Shown here one piece after another: positions 23,660 through 35,617 of a stretch of 64,000 bases of DNA. This stretch comes from Macrostomum hystrix. Taxonomy: Eukaryota > Platyhelminthes > Macrostomidae. The notes beneath the pieces are model-generated. The model had not been told where the DNA came from, searched no databases, and was given only the letters and a program-made list of their open reading frames with translations. The stretch's first letter is position 1, and every line of letters starts with the position of its first letter. The DNA is taken from the NCBI GenBank assembly GCA_950097015.1, contig CATNEN010000038.1, positions 25,829,001 through 25,893,000 of the forward strand, read 5' to 3'. The position numbers and the translations under genes were made by a program.

Positions 23660-24045
23660 ATAATTGTAGGAGGGCTGCGGGCAATGGCACATCATTTGGT
23701 GACACTAAACCCGCAGTCAGTGAGGAGGCAATTCTGTCCATTTCGCTGACTCCCGGGCACACACGCACACGCACACGCACACACGCAGGCATACGCTCAC
23801 ACAGGTGTGTACATTTGCCCTGACTTTCTCATCATCAGGTAGTGCACATTTCACTCTGCCTTGAAGGTTGGCCCTTACGAGAGTAAATTGCTCAACAAGC
23901 CCCCAAGCTTTCTCTCCGCGGCTGCACCCCAAATAAATGTGGCCTCGCCGTGGAATCGAACTTAGTGGCCTTGGTGCGAGAGGCAAACGCGATAACCGCT
24001 CTGCCATCGACCCCCCTCCGCAGCCCTCCTGCAATTAACTATTAT
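23660..24045 (-). mobile_element. SINE-A, near full length, antisense
   Basis: The minus strand reads: tRNA-like head (A-box TGGCAGAGCGGTTA, B-box GTTCGATTCC, about 24010-23935), body with the CCTGATGATGAGAAAGTCAG stem-loop, a CA/GT microsatellite (23758-23785), and a 3' end with AGCCCTCCTACAATTATC. The plus-strand sequence at 24018-24050 (CGCAGCCCTCCTGCAATTAA then ATTATTATTA) looks like the 3' end of a sense SINE-A. The region is therefore two opposed copies, with the junctions forming an inverted repeat. Confidence 0.65.
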
Positions 24046-24050
24046 TATTA

Positions 24051-25188
24051 AACTGACTGATGCTTTTCTCGGCAATTATCTACTCATACTTGTTATCTAT
24101 TAAAACAAATAACGATCAAATTAAGAGCACGTCAGCTTCACACTTCTCGGAACTGAAGATCGGTCTAGAATGTGAATAGTTAAACTAGCTCGTATTTACA
24201 TGTTGTTCATATCAGTTCGCTTAGTTAGCAGAAAAGCGAGATAAAACAGAGTTAGTTCGGATTTCACCCAGCAAGTTCACTTGAGCATTTACTAGCTATC
24301 ATTTTTCTGGCTTAATTAACAATCCCTCCATTAAATTTTAACACTTGGCATCCGTTGAGGATTCGAAACTTGATATAGGAAATTAAGAATGCCATGATAT
24401 AGGGAGACATTAACTTACCTGAATATTTTATCAATATAATGGAAAATGAAACTGGACCACATGCTCTGTGGGTTGATTAGCAATGTTCAAAATGGGCAGA
24501 TACGTTTCTCAATTCTCAAGAGATTCTGCAGTCTCCTCCAGGGTTGATCAAGTGTGATCCTTTTCAGCAGGGTTGGCCAAACTAACTGTGCGAGAAATCT
24601 AGACAAATGGAGAGACATCAGAAGGAAAAGCGCATTGTCTATTGTTGAGCTTTTTTACGTTTTCTGCTTCTCTAAGAGCCATTTTTTCAGGCTTATTGTG
24701 CCTCTGAGCAGGGATTGCAAAACAAGAGATTTAGTCAATTGTGCTGTTGTCATAGTATGATGGAAAATTTCAAATAGAATTGCATGAGCTAACCTCATTA
24801 CGTTTAAAATGTTTTTTACTATTCTATCAAAGCCCAGCCCAGGTTAGGCTAGGTTGACTCAGTCAAGTGTGATTAGCCTTGAGTAACGCCCATTGTATGC
24901 TGCAAGATTCTAAGGAACTGCAAATTGACTCCGCGTCTATCGAGGTAGCTGAAGGCTTATTAAAGGGTCCAGTGCGTTTGCTGGCGAAATCCATTTTACG
25001 CTCGTACTCTTACTTACTGCACCACTACTTGCATAGAATTTATTGTGTAGCTTTTTTCCACTGCCCAATGACGTGAACAACACTGGATCACACGAAGTGA
25101 AGCGTATAGATTCAAAAATTTCACCAGTCGGACACAAAACATGCGTGTTAAATGCTGCATTCACATTTTAGACAAATAACTCTTTTTG
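24051..25188. other. non-coding spacer
   Basis: Unique sequence before the large satellite. No coding, RNA or element signature. One diverged monomer of the satellite is recognisable just before 25189. Confidence 0.45.
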
Positions 25189-26076
25189 TAGACACTACAT
25201 TCATCAGTTAGACACTACATTCATCTGTTAGACACTACATTCATCTGTTAGACACTACATTCATCTGTTAGACGCTACATTCATCAGTTAGACACTGCAT
25301 TCATCTGTTAGACGCTACATTCATCTGTTAGACGCTACATTCATCAGTTAGACACTGCATTCATCTGTTAGACGCTACATTCATCTGTTAGACACTACAT
25401 TCATCTGTTAGACACTGCATTCATCTGTTAGACGCTACATTCATCTGTTAGACGCTACATTCATCAGTTAGACACTGCATTCATCTGTTAGACGCTACAT
25501 TCATCTGTTAGACACTACATTCATCTGTTAGACACTACATTCATCTGTTAGACACTACATTCATCAGTTAGACGCTACATTCATCTGTTAGACACTGCAT
25601 TCATCTGTTAGACACTATATTCATCAGTTAGACACTGCATTCATCTGTTAGACACCATATTCATCTGTTAGACACTATATTTATCTGTTAGACACTATAT
25701 TCATCTGTTAGACACTACATTCATCTGTTAGACACTGCATTCATCTGTTAGACGCTACATTCATCTGTTAGACGCTACATTCATCAGTTAGACACTGCAT
25801 TCATCTGTTAGACGCTACATTCATCTGTTAGACACTACATTCATCTGTTAGACACTACATTCATCTGTTAGACACTACATTCATCAGTTAGACGCTACAT
25901 TCATCTGTTAGACACTGCATTCATCTGTTAGACACTATATTCATCAGTTAGACACTGCATTCATCTGTTAGACACCATATTCATCTGTTAGACACTATAT
26001 TTATCTGTTAGACACTATATTCATCTGTTAGACACGATATTTATCTGTTAGACACTGGATTCATCTGTGAGACACT
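25189..26076. repeat. 20-bp satellite (TCTGTTAGACACTACATTCA)
   Basis: About 44 head-to-tail 20-bp units with recurrent variants (GACGCTACAT, GACACTGCAT, TCATCAGTTA). The variant order in 25381-25718 repeats almost exactly at 25701-26038, a higher-order duplication of 16 units (320 bp). It passes directly into the 40-bp array that follows. Confidence 0.96.
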
Positions 26077-26077
26077 A

Positions 26078-28158
26078 ATCTGTTAGATACTACACTCACC
26101 TATTAGATGAGTCATACATCTGTTAGATACTACACTCACCTGTTAGATGAGTCATACATCTGTTAGATACTACACTCACCTGTTAGATGGTGCATACATC
26201 TGTTAGATACTACACCCACCTGTTAGATGGCGCATATATCTGTTAGATACTACACTCACCTGTTAGATGGTGCATACATCTGTTAGATACTACACTCACC
26301 TGTTAGATGATGCATATATCTGTTAGATACTACACCCACCTGTTAGATGGTGCATACATCTGTTAAATACTACACTCACCTGTTAGATGGTGCATATATC
26401 TGTTAGATACTACACTCACCTGTTAGATGGTGCATATATCTGTTAGATACTACACTCACCTGTTAGATGGTGCATACATCTGTTAGATACTACACTCACC
26501 TGTTAGATGGTGCATACATCTGTTAGATACTACACTCACCTGTTAGATGGTGCATACATCTGTTAGATACTACACTCACCTGTTAGATGGTGTATATATC
26601 TGTTAGATACTACACTCACCTGTTAGATGATGCATACATCTGTTAGATACTACACTCACCTGTTAGATGATGCATATATCTGTTAGATACTACACTCACC
26701 TGTTAGATGGTGCATACATCTGTTAGATACTACACTCACCTGTTAGATGGTGCATACATCTGTTAGATACTACACTCACCTGTTAGATGGTGCATACATC
26801 TGTTAGATACTACACTCACCTGTTAGATGATGCATATATCTGTTAGATACTACACTCACCTGTTAGATGGTGCATACATCTGTTAGATACTACACTCACC
26901 TGTTAGATGGTGCATATATCTGTTAGATACTACACTCACCTGTTAGATGGTGCATACATCTGTTAGATACTACACTCACCTGTTAGATGGTGCATACATC
27001 TGTTAGATACTACACTCACCTGTTAGATGGTGCATACATCTGTTAGATACTACACTCACCTGTTAGATGATGCATATATCTGTTAGATACTACACTCACC
27101 TGTTAGATGGTGCATACATCTGTTAGATACTACACTCACCTGTTAGATGGTGCATACATCTGTTAGATACTACACTCACCTGTTAGATGATGCATACATC
27201 TGTTAGATACTACACTCACCTGTTAGATGGTGCATACATCTGTTAGATACTACACTCACCTGTTAGATGGTGCATACATCTGTTAGATACTACACTCACC
27301 TGTTAGATGGTGCATATATCTGTTAGATACTACACTCACCTGTTAGATGATGCATACATCTGTTAGATACTACACTCACCTGTTAAATGATGCATACATC
27401 TGTTAGATACTACACTCACCTGTTAGATGATGCATACATCTGTTAGATACTACACCCACCTATTAGATGGTGCATACATCTGTTAGATACTACACTCACC
27501 TGTTAGATGGTGCATACATCTGTTAGATACTACACTCACCTGTTAGATGATGCATACATCTGTTAGATACTACACTCACCTGTTAGATGGTGCATACATC
27601 TGTTAGATACTACACTCACCTGTTAGATGTTGCATACATCTGTTAGATACTACACTCACCTGTTAGATGGTGCATACATCTGTTAGATACTACACTCACC
27701 TGTTAGATGATGCATACTTCTGTTAGATACTACACTCACCTGTTAGATGATGCATATATCTGTTAGATACTACACTCACCTGTTAAATGATGCATACATC
27801 TGTTAGATACTACACTCACCTGTTAGATGGTGCATACATCTGTTAGATACTACACTCACCTGTTAGATGGTGCATACATCTGTTAGATACTACACTCACC
27901 TGTTAGATGGTGCATACATCTGTTAGATACTACACTCACCTGTTAGATGATGCATATATCTGTTAGAAACTACACTCACCTGTTAAATGATGCATACATC
28001 TGTTAGATACTACACTCACCTGTTAGATGATGCATACATCTGTTAGATACTACACCCACCTATTAGATGGTGCATACATCTGTTAGATACTACACTCACC
28101 TGTTAGATGATGCATACATCTGTTAGATACTATACACCCACCTATTAGATGGTGCATA
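26078..28158. repeat. 40-bp satellite, dimer of a diverged 20-bp unit
   Basis: About 52 units of 40 bp, each made of two related 20-bp halves: ACATCTGTTAGATACTACAC and TCACCTGTTAGATGGTGCAT. Both halves share TCTGTTAGA/CCTGTTAGA with the 20-bp array upstream. This fits descent by dimerisation. Variation is mostly limited to GGTGCATA/GATGCATA and ACATC/ATATC. Confidence 0.96.
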
Positions 28159-28845
28159 AATTCTTTAGTTGTGTTTTACATCTTTTAAAAGTCACGACCA
28201 TTGGCTGTTAGAAAATTTACAAAGCTTCTATGCTGAGGCAGGTAAATTTAAAGTGTACAAAAGTAATTTATTTTACAGCCACCACCAATTATAAAAATTC
28301 TTTAGCTAAAATGGAGCCCGCATTTCGTCCGAATGACAACAAAAAAGATTTGTTAAATCGTAAATTAAAATGGGACACCAGAATAGCCGAAGCCATTGCG
28401 GTTGCACGCATCTGCTAAGAATTTTCCATTCCAATCCATCCACCGTCATGCTACTATTCAACTAAAATCTCCGAGACATAAGGGCAGAGTGGCGCATTCG
28501 ATTCGCAACTTAAACAAAGTGAATTTGAATCGAATCGAATAGAAAATATCCCGGTCAAATCGAATCGACTTGAGTGCCCGAGCGAAAATAAAATCAGGGC
28601 TCACTATAGCTCCATCTTTGCCGCCGCCGCCGTCGCCGCAGTCCTTTTCTGGGGCCATTAGTAAAATTGAAGCGGCCCTGTCATGTCCCCCTCCCTATTC
28701 ACTTCGAGTTAGGCCTGGAGTTCCGGCCTTCAGCTTTTATGCATCGATGCTGTGATCACTGCACGACCTCTGTGTGCAGCCATGCTCCTATGGGTCTCAA
28801 TAGTGTGCTGCCTCTTTTCTTCGTCAACTGATATTCCTCAACTCT
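28159..28845. other. non-coding spacer
   Basis: No gene called. Open frames at 28230-28418 and 28570-28755 lack features. A short GCC-rich run (28620-28640) is present. Confidence 0.4.
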
Positions 28846-29075
28846 GTAGATATTTCTTCTCTCGTTCTCTCTGGAGGTGTTTTTCTTCCCCGTAAGTCTC
28901 TCCCTTCAGTAGATCTTTCTCCCATTCATAGATCTTTCTCCCCTCGGTAGATCATTTCCCCTTTCCGAAGATCTTTTTCCCCTCCGCAGATCTTTCTCCC
29001 TCCGTAGATATTTCTGATCCCTTCCGTAGATATTTTCCCTCCCAAAAATCTTTCTCCCCTCTGTGTATCTATCTC
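28846..29075. repeat. degenerate GTAGATCTTTCTCCC-type minisatellite
   Basis: About ten eroded units of roughly 20-22 bp containing TAGATCTTTCTCCC. It is much more diverged than the other arrays, suggesting an old array that no longer homogenises. Confidence 0.7.
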
Positions 29076-29394
29076 CTCTGCGTACAGTTTATTTCTGTCA
29101 GTCAAGTCACAGCTCTGAATACTGAATATCAACTAACCAACCAATAGCATCATCTAAAGGCCGTAAATCCAGTGCCTTACAGCTTCTTAGATTTTGCTTT
29201 CAGCTACTAGTTCTCCCTATTTGAGCGGTCTCAAAGCAGTCCACTTGCATTTAAGGCGAGTCAGTTCGTATAGAGATTAGGAATCGGCAGTTAAAAAGGA
29301 AAATATAAATTGATCTACAGTTTAAAAAACGAGAGCAGAGAATCAAATATCAGCATATTACCTAATAGCCATCGTGGTAGCAGAGAGGAACAAT

Positions 29395-30173
29395 ATGAAA
29401 AGCAATTTTGCAACCAGCAATTCCAACGCCCCAGACGAATTCGAGATGAGTAAGTGTTGAGTGCTTAGTTTAATACATGTATGCATTTGCAAAACACACA
29501 CTGACCAATGTCCATTAGAGTGATGTTAAAATACTGTAAAACCTCTCGCAGGGTGATAAACATGGCCCATAATGCTAGGAAACACATGCAGCTACCACTC
29601 CGGTTTGCATATAAATATTGTAAACTGCAATAGCAGCAATACTCGTCAGATCAGCTGCAAATCAGAATTGCTTGCAGTCACTGCTCTAAATTATCTTTGC
29701 TATAATGGCACTGAGTCAGTCAGCCTGCAGACTTGATGGACGCGGAGCCGTGGTCAGGTAGATTGGGAAGATGGCGGAAAGCTGCGTACCAGACTAGGTT
29801 TAGCCAGCCCGCACAGCCTATTGTCGTATTTCTTTAAGAAAAACTGGCCATTCAACTCAATGGTCTTTGTCTGCTGAATTTGAATGGCCGCTGTTTGACA
29901 ATGACAGTTGTCAATCAACGAAAATCGCAACGCAATTAACTGTTATTCCTGATAGAAATTCAAATATAATTTAATAAAGAAATGCGTTCTATTAAATAGG
30001 CCATCTCGCCAGCATTCATCTCATTTCGCCATTGTTATCCACCTCAGGGGATCTGGAAGCCGAGCTGCTACAGGTGTTTATTGAGAAGCCGGCGAGCAGT
30101 GCTGAGCAGTCAGCGGCCCGTACAGTGGATCCGCGTCAGTTGACAAAGCCCCGACTGCCGCCAGCTGTGCCAG
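29395..30173 (+). CDS. DEG/ENaC channel gene, exons 1 and 2 (N-terminal cytoplasmic segment)
   Basis: Exon 1 is 29395-29449, from an ATG followed by a Ser/Asn-rich stretch, with donor GTAAGT at 29450. Exon 2 is 30048-30173, with acceptor CCTCAG and donor GTGAGT. Both junctions are phase 1 and join in frame to the main exon at 35618, adding about 61 residues before the first methionine of that exon. The segment should be cytoplasmic and has no recognised domain. The main exon also starts with an in-frame ATG at 35623, so a shorter form is possible. I favour the spliced form because three junctions agree in phase with no stop. Confidence 0.62.
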
Positions 30174-30599
30174 GTGAGTGATCGTGAGTTATTCTCAAAC
30201 GAAATTCTTGAATTTATCACATCGACAAGAAAAGCTTTTGAGTGTGCAAATTAGGAGTGTTCGGGTGCTGTTTTTCGGGGAAAATAACAAACAACAATGA
30301 GGTAAATTCGCAATTTTTTCATGAATTTTTATCTGAGTCTCCAGTGAAGTAGACTAAATAGCGCTGTCTGTCATTTTATTTATCGTCATATGTTAAGCTA
30401 CTTTGTGTTATGCTATAACAAAATATGAATATTTCGTAATTATAATCCGAATCATTCAAAATTTGCACTGGCGCTAAAGAGTAAGTGCGCTCTATTAACT
30501 AGATACGACAACAACAAAACAACAAACTACAGCAACCCTGGCTGAGGCCAAAGAGTGGGAAGCTGTCAAAAAAAGCGCGCGAGCGCAGAACTGGGCCCG

Positions 30600-31836
30600 G
30601 TGGTACAGCTCATCGTTGCTGATGTTGGTCGTGGAGTTCGGCGAGTAAGTGGACTCCGAAGGCAGCGCGCAGAAGTGCAGCGTGCGCGGCGTTTAGCTGC
30701 CGCTCCTGTGAGCTAGTCAGGGTCCACGTGTGGGCGTTGTACAGGAGCACAGTTTCGATGACGGCCTGGTACAGACGGCCCCTCAGCCGGTCTGGCAGCG
30801 CGGGACACTGCAGTACAGTTCGCAGGGAGCGAAACGCCCCCCAGGCGAGCGCCCTGCGCCGAGCGATGTCGTCCTGCACGCTTGGCACCAGACCGCCGAG
30901 TTAGGTGAATGTCGTGCAGCGAGGCAGCAGCGCCGCCTGCCCGTTCGCATTACGACAGCGGATCTCAGCGGGCAGGTCTGCCGGGACGGTAAGCACCATC
31001 GTCTTCTTGGCGTTCACAGACAGACCGACCACGGCTGCCGTGGCCGTCAGCTTGTCCAGCAGTCGTTGGGCTCCTTCCGCAGAGCTTGAAAGCAGCGCCA
31101 GATCGTCTGCGTACGCCAGAACGGAGAGCCGCTTCTCGGGATGTCGCCTGCTTGTTCTGCGACAGAGCAAAAAGCCATTGGAGTCATCAGGAAGGCTGAC
31201 GCGCAGCACCCAGTTCAGGACCAGGACGAACAGGAAGGGCGCCAGAGTGTCCCCCTGCAGCACGCCAGAGGATGTGTCGAAAAAGTCCGACAGACCGTCT
31301 GGCGTCACAACTGCCGCCTTGGTCTCCTGGTACAGGGCCATCACAGCCATTACCAGCTGCTCAGGCACATGGTACGCACGCAGGATGCTCGCAATGACTC
31401 GCCTCGACACCGAATCGAAGGCCTTCAGAAAGTCCACGATGATGCAGACGACGATCGATTGGTGGATGCGAGCTTCTTCTAAGATACGGCGCAACGCGAG
31501 AATTTGTGACACTGTGCCCCTGCTTGGCCTGAAACCGTTCTGCTCTCGCCGGAGAAACTGGTCCAGCACTGGCTGCAGCCGCGTCAGCAGCACCCTGTTG
31601 TACAACTTCGCGGCGCAAGACATCAGTGAGATTCCGCGATGCTCGTCGATCTTGATGGTGCCGGGCTTCTTTGGAATTCCAACGATGTGCGCAGTCCGCC
31701 ACTCGGGAGGGGCGACGCCCCCGCGAGTACGCGGTTCATCACTTGCGTAACTTCCCGCGCCACTCGCGGGAGGCGCAGCACCTCGATCGGCACCTCGTCA
31801 GGTCCCGTGGCCTTGCCTCCCGGCGACTTTAAATAG
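30600..31836 (-). pseudogene. 5'-truncated, mutated LINE reverse transcriptase
   Basis: The minus strand encodes a non-LTR reverse transcriptase. Visible motifs are the NGFRP block, the VDFLKAFDSV block (usual VDFRKAFDS), GVLQGDTLAPFLF and the catalytic YADDLALL. The frame is open 31623-30901. It then continues in the same frame after one stop codon (at about 30900, where the family normally has Tyr) to 30610. Upstream, 31836-31700 continues the protein in a different frame, so there is a frameshift near 31710. No endonuclease or ORF1 is present. It is dead, in antisense inside intron 2 of the DEG/ENaC gene, and clearly more GC-rich than its surroundings. Clade not assigned; RTE- or CR1-like are candidates. 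Confidence 0.85.
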
Positions 31837-34800
31837 ACTGCAACTTTAAATAGACTGCAACTTTATACGAGCTAGGTAGATACGAGCTAGGTACTAAATA
31901 TAGAGAGTAGAGAGTCAGAGAGACAGAGACTATGAGCGAGTAGTTTAATCCCAGAAGCATATGATCAATGACCATAATGGCCTACAAAGATGCGCCTCGT
32001 TTATTGTACATACAGCTAGTAGCGACAGCCAGAATCCAAAGCCGTGTGTTTGTTTTCTATCTATCTGCTATTGGTTTTCAACTTCTATTTCAAACTAAGT
32101 AACTTCAATTTCGTCCGCGAGACCGACCAGCCCAAATAAGAGTAAATCAATTTCACAAAAAGTAACTACTATTTCGTCTTGCATTTTTTTCATCCGGCTT
32201 CAAACATTTTTATAGGCCATGATGGGCCTGTACTTTCAATATATAGTTTTGAGTCTCAGGCAGACACCAAAGTGGAAGACGAACAACAAAAAGAGCCCGT
32301 ATTGTCGCTCCAATAAGATTGGAGCTTCAAGAGCGCCTGGATGTGAAAGTGTCGGCACTATCCAATTAGCTGAATTTTTTGTGATTCTGTGCAATAGGGC
32401 CATAAATCTCTCGACACTCGACAGAATTATTTTAATTGCATTGCGCGGCGGAGTCGGTGGTGGCGTCGACGAAGATCAAAGGCAAGGACAAAGTCCCTAT
32501 TTCACAGAGCGGACGCAAACACAAATCGCTGTGCTGAAGAGACATAATTGAAGTTACATTTTGTGAAATTGATTTACTCTACCATTTTACAATAATACTC
32601 CGGTCAAAGCCTTCAATCTGAGTCAAATTTGTCTACTAGATAGACACACAAATTAAAGTTACTCACATTTCTAATCTGTTAATGATTTGGAATTGGGAAG
32701 AAATTTTACAGCTTTAATGAATCTAATTTGTCAATATTATCGAGAATAATAAATATTTGAACCACTTTTATAGAACTTATACATGGATTAAACTTTTTAA
32801 ATTAAAAAATCAAAACCCCAAAAAAACCCGGTAGTGAGTTCAATGAGTTTTTTTAGTGATAGTGAGTTTACTCCCAAGGAGAGAGGGTACACTATCTGAT
32901 GATCAAAAGTCAGGTGAAATGTACGATGGTTGTGTCAGAAATTCACTCCGATACTTATGATATTTTGTTGATGAAAAATCTTACTTCCAACAATCAATAA
33001 AAGCTTGGTCACTTGGAGGGACTACCCTTTTGGCCACTATGAAGAAAAGTAAGCAGCGATGCGCCGTCTTTCAATTAGACCTGAAGCTGCACAAAAAGCA
33101 TGCAGAAATCTTCCATGATGTGGCATCAGGGCGAATGAATAACCCTTCGAAAACTAAAGGACCCGCTGGGGTATACAGATAAATAGCATTATCTCTGAGC
33201 ACGGTACGTAAACTCCTGCCAACGGTTGTTTGGGATTAAGAGGGCAGCTTGAGGGTTGAATGGCTACCCGAGGGCAGAGTCATCGATGCCAAATATCATC
33301 TTGTGAAATCAAGGAACAAATTTCTATGACCACTTGGGGTATATTCGCATGGGCACCTAGCAAAGAACGCTAGTCAATTCTTCGCCTATGGCATTAACAA
33401 ACTGCCTGCGAGATGGCGCAAGTGCATGCAGCTCAAGGGGGGAATTGCTTTGCTTGTTTATCAGTTAAACTTGTCAGCGAATTGATGACACAACCCTCGA
33501 GCACACCTGCGAGAGTGTATGTGTGCTCAAGGGTCAGTTAAATGGTCAAAGTCAACTCCTCGATGGCAACGTGTCGTCTACTGTCAGAGGACCCAGAATT
33601 GGCTGAACTGGGTGGGTTTTATTGACTGAAAATCAATCTAATATCGAGCAGGAAAACCCTATATATCAAGCAGAGATCTTCCAGACTTCTAGACATGTTT
33701 AGAAACTTTGTTAAACTCAAATAATTTCCTAAAATAAGGTCATTAAAAGAGTGTCAAACAGATTTAAATCATTTTTGGCAGATAATCTAATATAAGCTCT
33801 ATATGTCTGTGAACTCCCTTTGGCTGACCCCTTCAAAGGAAACTAGTTGCTACGAGGAAAAAATCTAGTTACACAGCCGGCGGATTTCTATCCTACTTTG
33901 ACCAAAAATAATGGGATAATGAACTAGCGGGCCGTATAAATAGAGTCGACTGTCCTATAGGAGACATTTTAGCTGAGCTGACAACACCAAAACTGCACCA
34001 AGAAGTCTCGACATAGTAGGCATGTTACTTGTTATCCCTTCTTGTTATTCACAATACGAGTATACGGGTAGACAAAAATTAGCAAGTCTCCAGCTTAGAC
34101 TATTTCAATGAAGCAGCCAGCACAAGAGTACTGCCGAAATGCGAGACGGACCGAGTGGAGCTGCTAAGACGCATGCCGAGTTAGTGGGAACGGCGGCAGC
34201 AGAGGACACGACAACAGCAACAGCGGTAACAGTGGCTAAATAAAACAGTCTTACCTGAACACAATTTATCCATAGGATGCGCTAAGCTATTATGTAGGCA
34301 GTAGAATCAGAAAAGCTAATTCCATGATCAGGAGATTGTCCAGACGAAATAGCAAGTGTCGGGCGGTGCACACTAATGCATCTGGGGATAGGGGCCTGTG
34401 TCTAGGTCTACAGCGCCAAAAAAACTCTGGGATCGCTCTTGGGATTAATAAGACATCAATCTATGAGCATAAAATGTAAATTAACATAGAAAGTGGTAAA
34501 ATGATGCGCCAAATTTGAGATCCATAGGGATTATTAAAGTACAACGTTGTCCTATATCTTAACAACGATTCTATCGTACAATACTGTTATTAGATAGATA
34601 TTTAAATTTACAGTTAGTCGAATTTGGATTTAGCCTAACTTCCATTTAGTAGAAATTTCCATTTAGTTGATCAAATATTTCTTGTAATTTCGTCGTACGA
34701 GTATGTAAGTTTTGTTTAGTTTTCCGCAACTGTTTTCGTGTTTGAATCTCCTCAATTAATAGTTTGATTTTACGAATCTATTTGCTATGCATTATTGATA

Positions 34801-35336
34801 GCTTGAATATTATACGAGCGTAAATCATAGTAAAGTATTATCAAAGGTAAGGATAATATACATAAATATATATATATATATATATAATATATTAATATAT
34901 TTATAAAATAAATAAAAATAGTTCATTATCAGTTGAAAAAATCTTGGCGGGGCGATAGTGAACACGTCTCCATACATTTCATTAGTTATCCTCCGCGTGC
35001 CTTGTATGGCTTGGCGACATAGGTTGGCGACAAGCAACGGGGTTGAAAAATTATGCCCAACAAAAGAAGCTGTATTCGACAATCGACTGATTAAGATAAA
35101 CTGTGTCCAACGTTAAATAGCAAAATATTTTCAACATAACAGAAAAATTATGGCAAAATACTTTTATGAGAATGGGTCGTCTACTACAGCCAGGGTTCAT
35201 GTTTCCCTCTCGTCGCTGTTGTCAAGACAGTTATTTATTCGTTCATCAAACTAGCTAACCATAATCTTGAGTTAAATGTTAGATGTGCCACATTAATGCT
35301 AGGGCAGTGTTGCCTAGTTATTATAAGAAATTTCTT
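31837..35336. other. remainder of DEG/ENaC intron 2
   Basis: Non-coding. A 20-bp tandem duplication (ACTTTAAATAGACTGCA) sits at the LINE edge (31828-31865). A small relic at about 32885-32915 resembles the SINE-A body. An AT microsatellite lies at about 34860-34920. The open frame at 32219-32551 is unsupported. Confidence 0.4.
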
Positions 35337-35597
35337 ACACCTGCCCCAATTGGCCCAGATGCAGCCGACAGCACAGCCGCAGCTATTGCATGCGCGGCGC
35401 ATCAGAAGGCTGTGTCAGGCTGCTCAGTCCATGGACTGAACGGGCGCCACACCCGTCCTTAGCCCAGCTAATGCTAGTCCACGCTTAACATCTGGGTAAA
35501 CTGAATCCATGAACAGTTAAGTGTCTTGCTAAAGGACACAAATTGTTCCACTGGAGTCAAGAATCGAATCCCCGACCTTCAAATTGTGAGTCTAGAA
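35337..35597 (-). mobile_element. SINE-B, antisense, abutting the DEG/ENaC acceptor
   Basis: Antisense core and B-box (AATCGAATCCCCGACC) are clear. The copy breaks off inside the tRNA-like head near 35597, just where the pyrimidine tract of the DEG/ENaC exon 3 acceptor begins (TTCCTCTCCTCTCGCTGCAG). The branch point of this intron may therefore lie in SINE sequence. Confidence 0.75.
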
Positions 35598-35617
35598 TTC
35601 CTCTCCTCTCGCTGCAG

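Noticed and set aside
23815-23845. CTGATGA...GAAA in the SINE-A sense strand, resembling a hammerhead ribozyme core
   Set aside because: The bases form one simple 6-bp stem-loop. The three-helix layout and the cleavage-site context of a hammerhead are missing.
26078-28158. CRISPR-like array
   Set aside because: Units are directly adjacent with no unique spacers, in a eukaryotic setting; an ordinary satellite.
30730-31836. Plus-strand frames over the LINE, up to 281 codons
   Set aside because: Shadows of the minus-strand reverse transcriptase, which has clear catalytic motifs.
32219-32551. 110-codon plus frame in the DEG/ENaC intron
   Set aside because: No domain or composition bias; sits in an intron among repeat relics.
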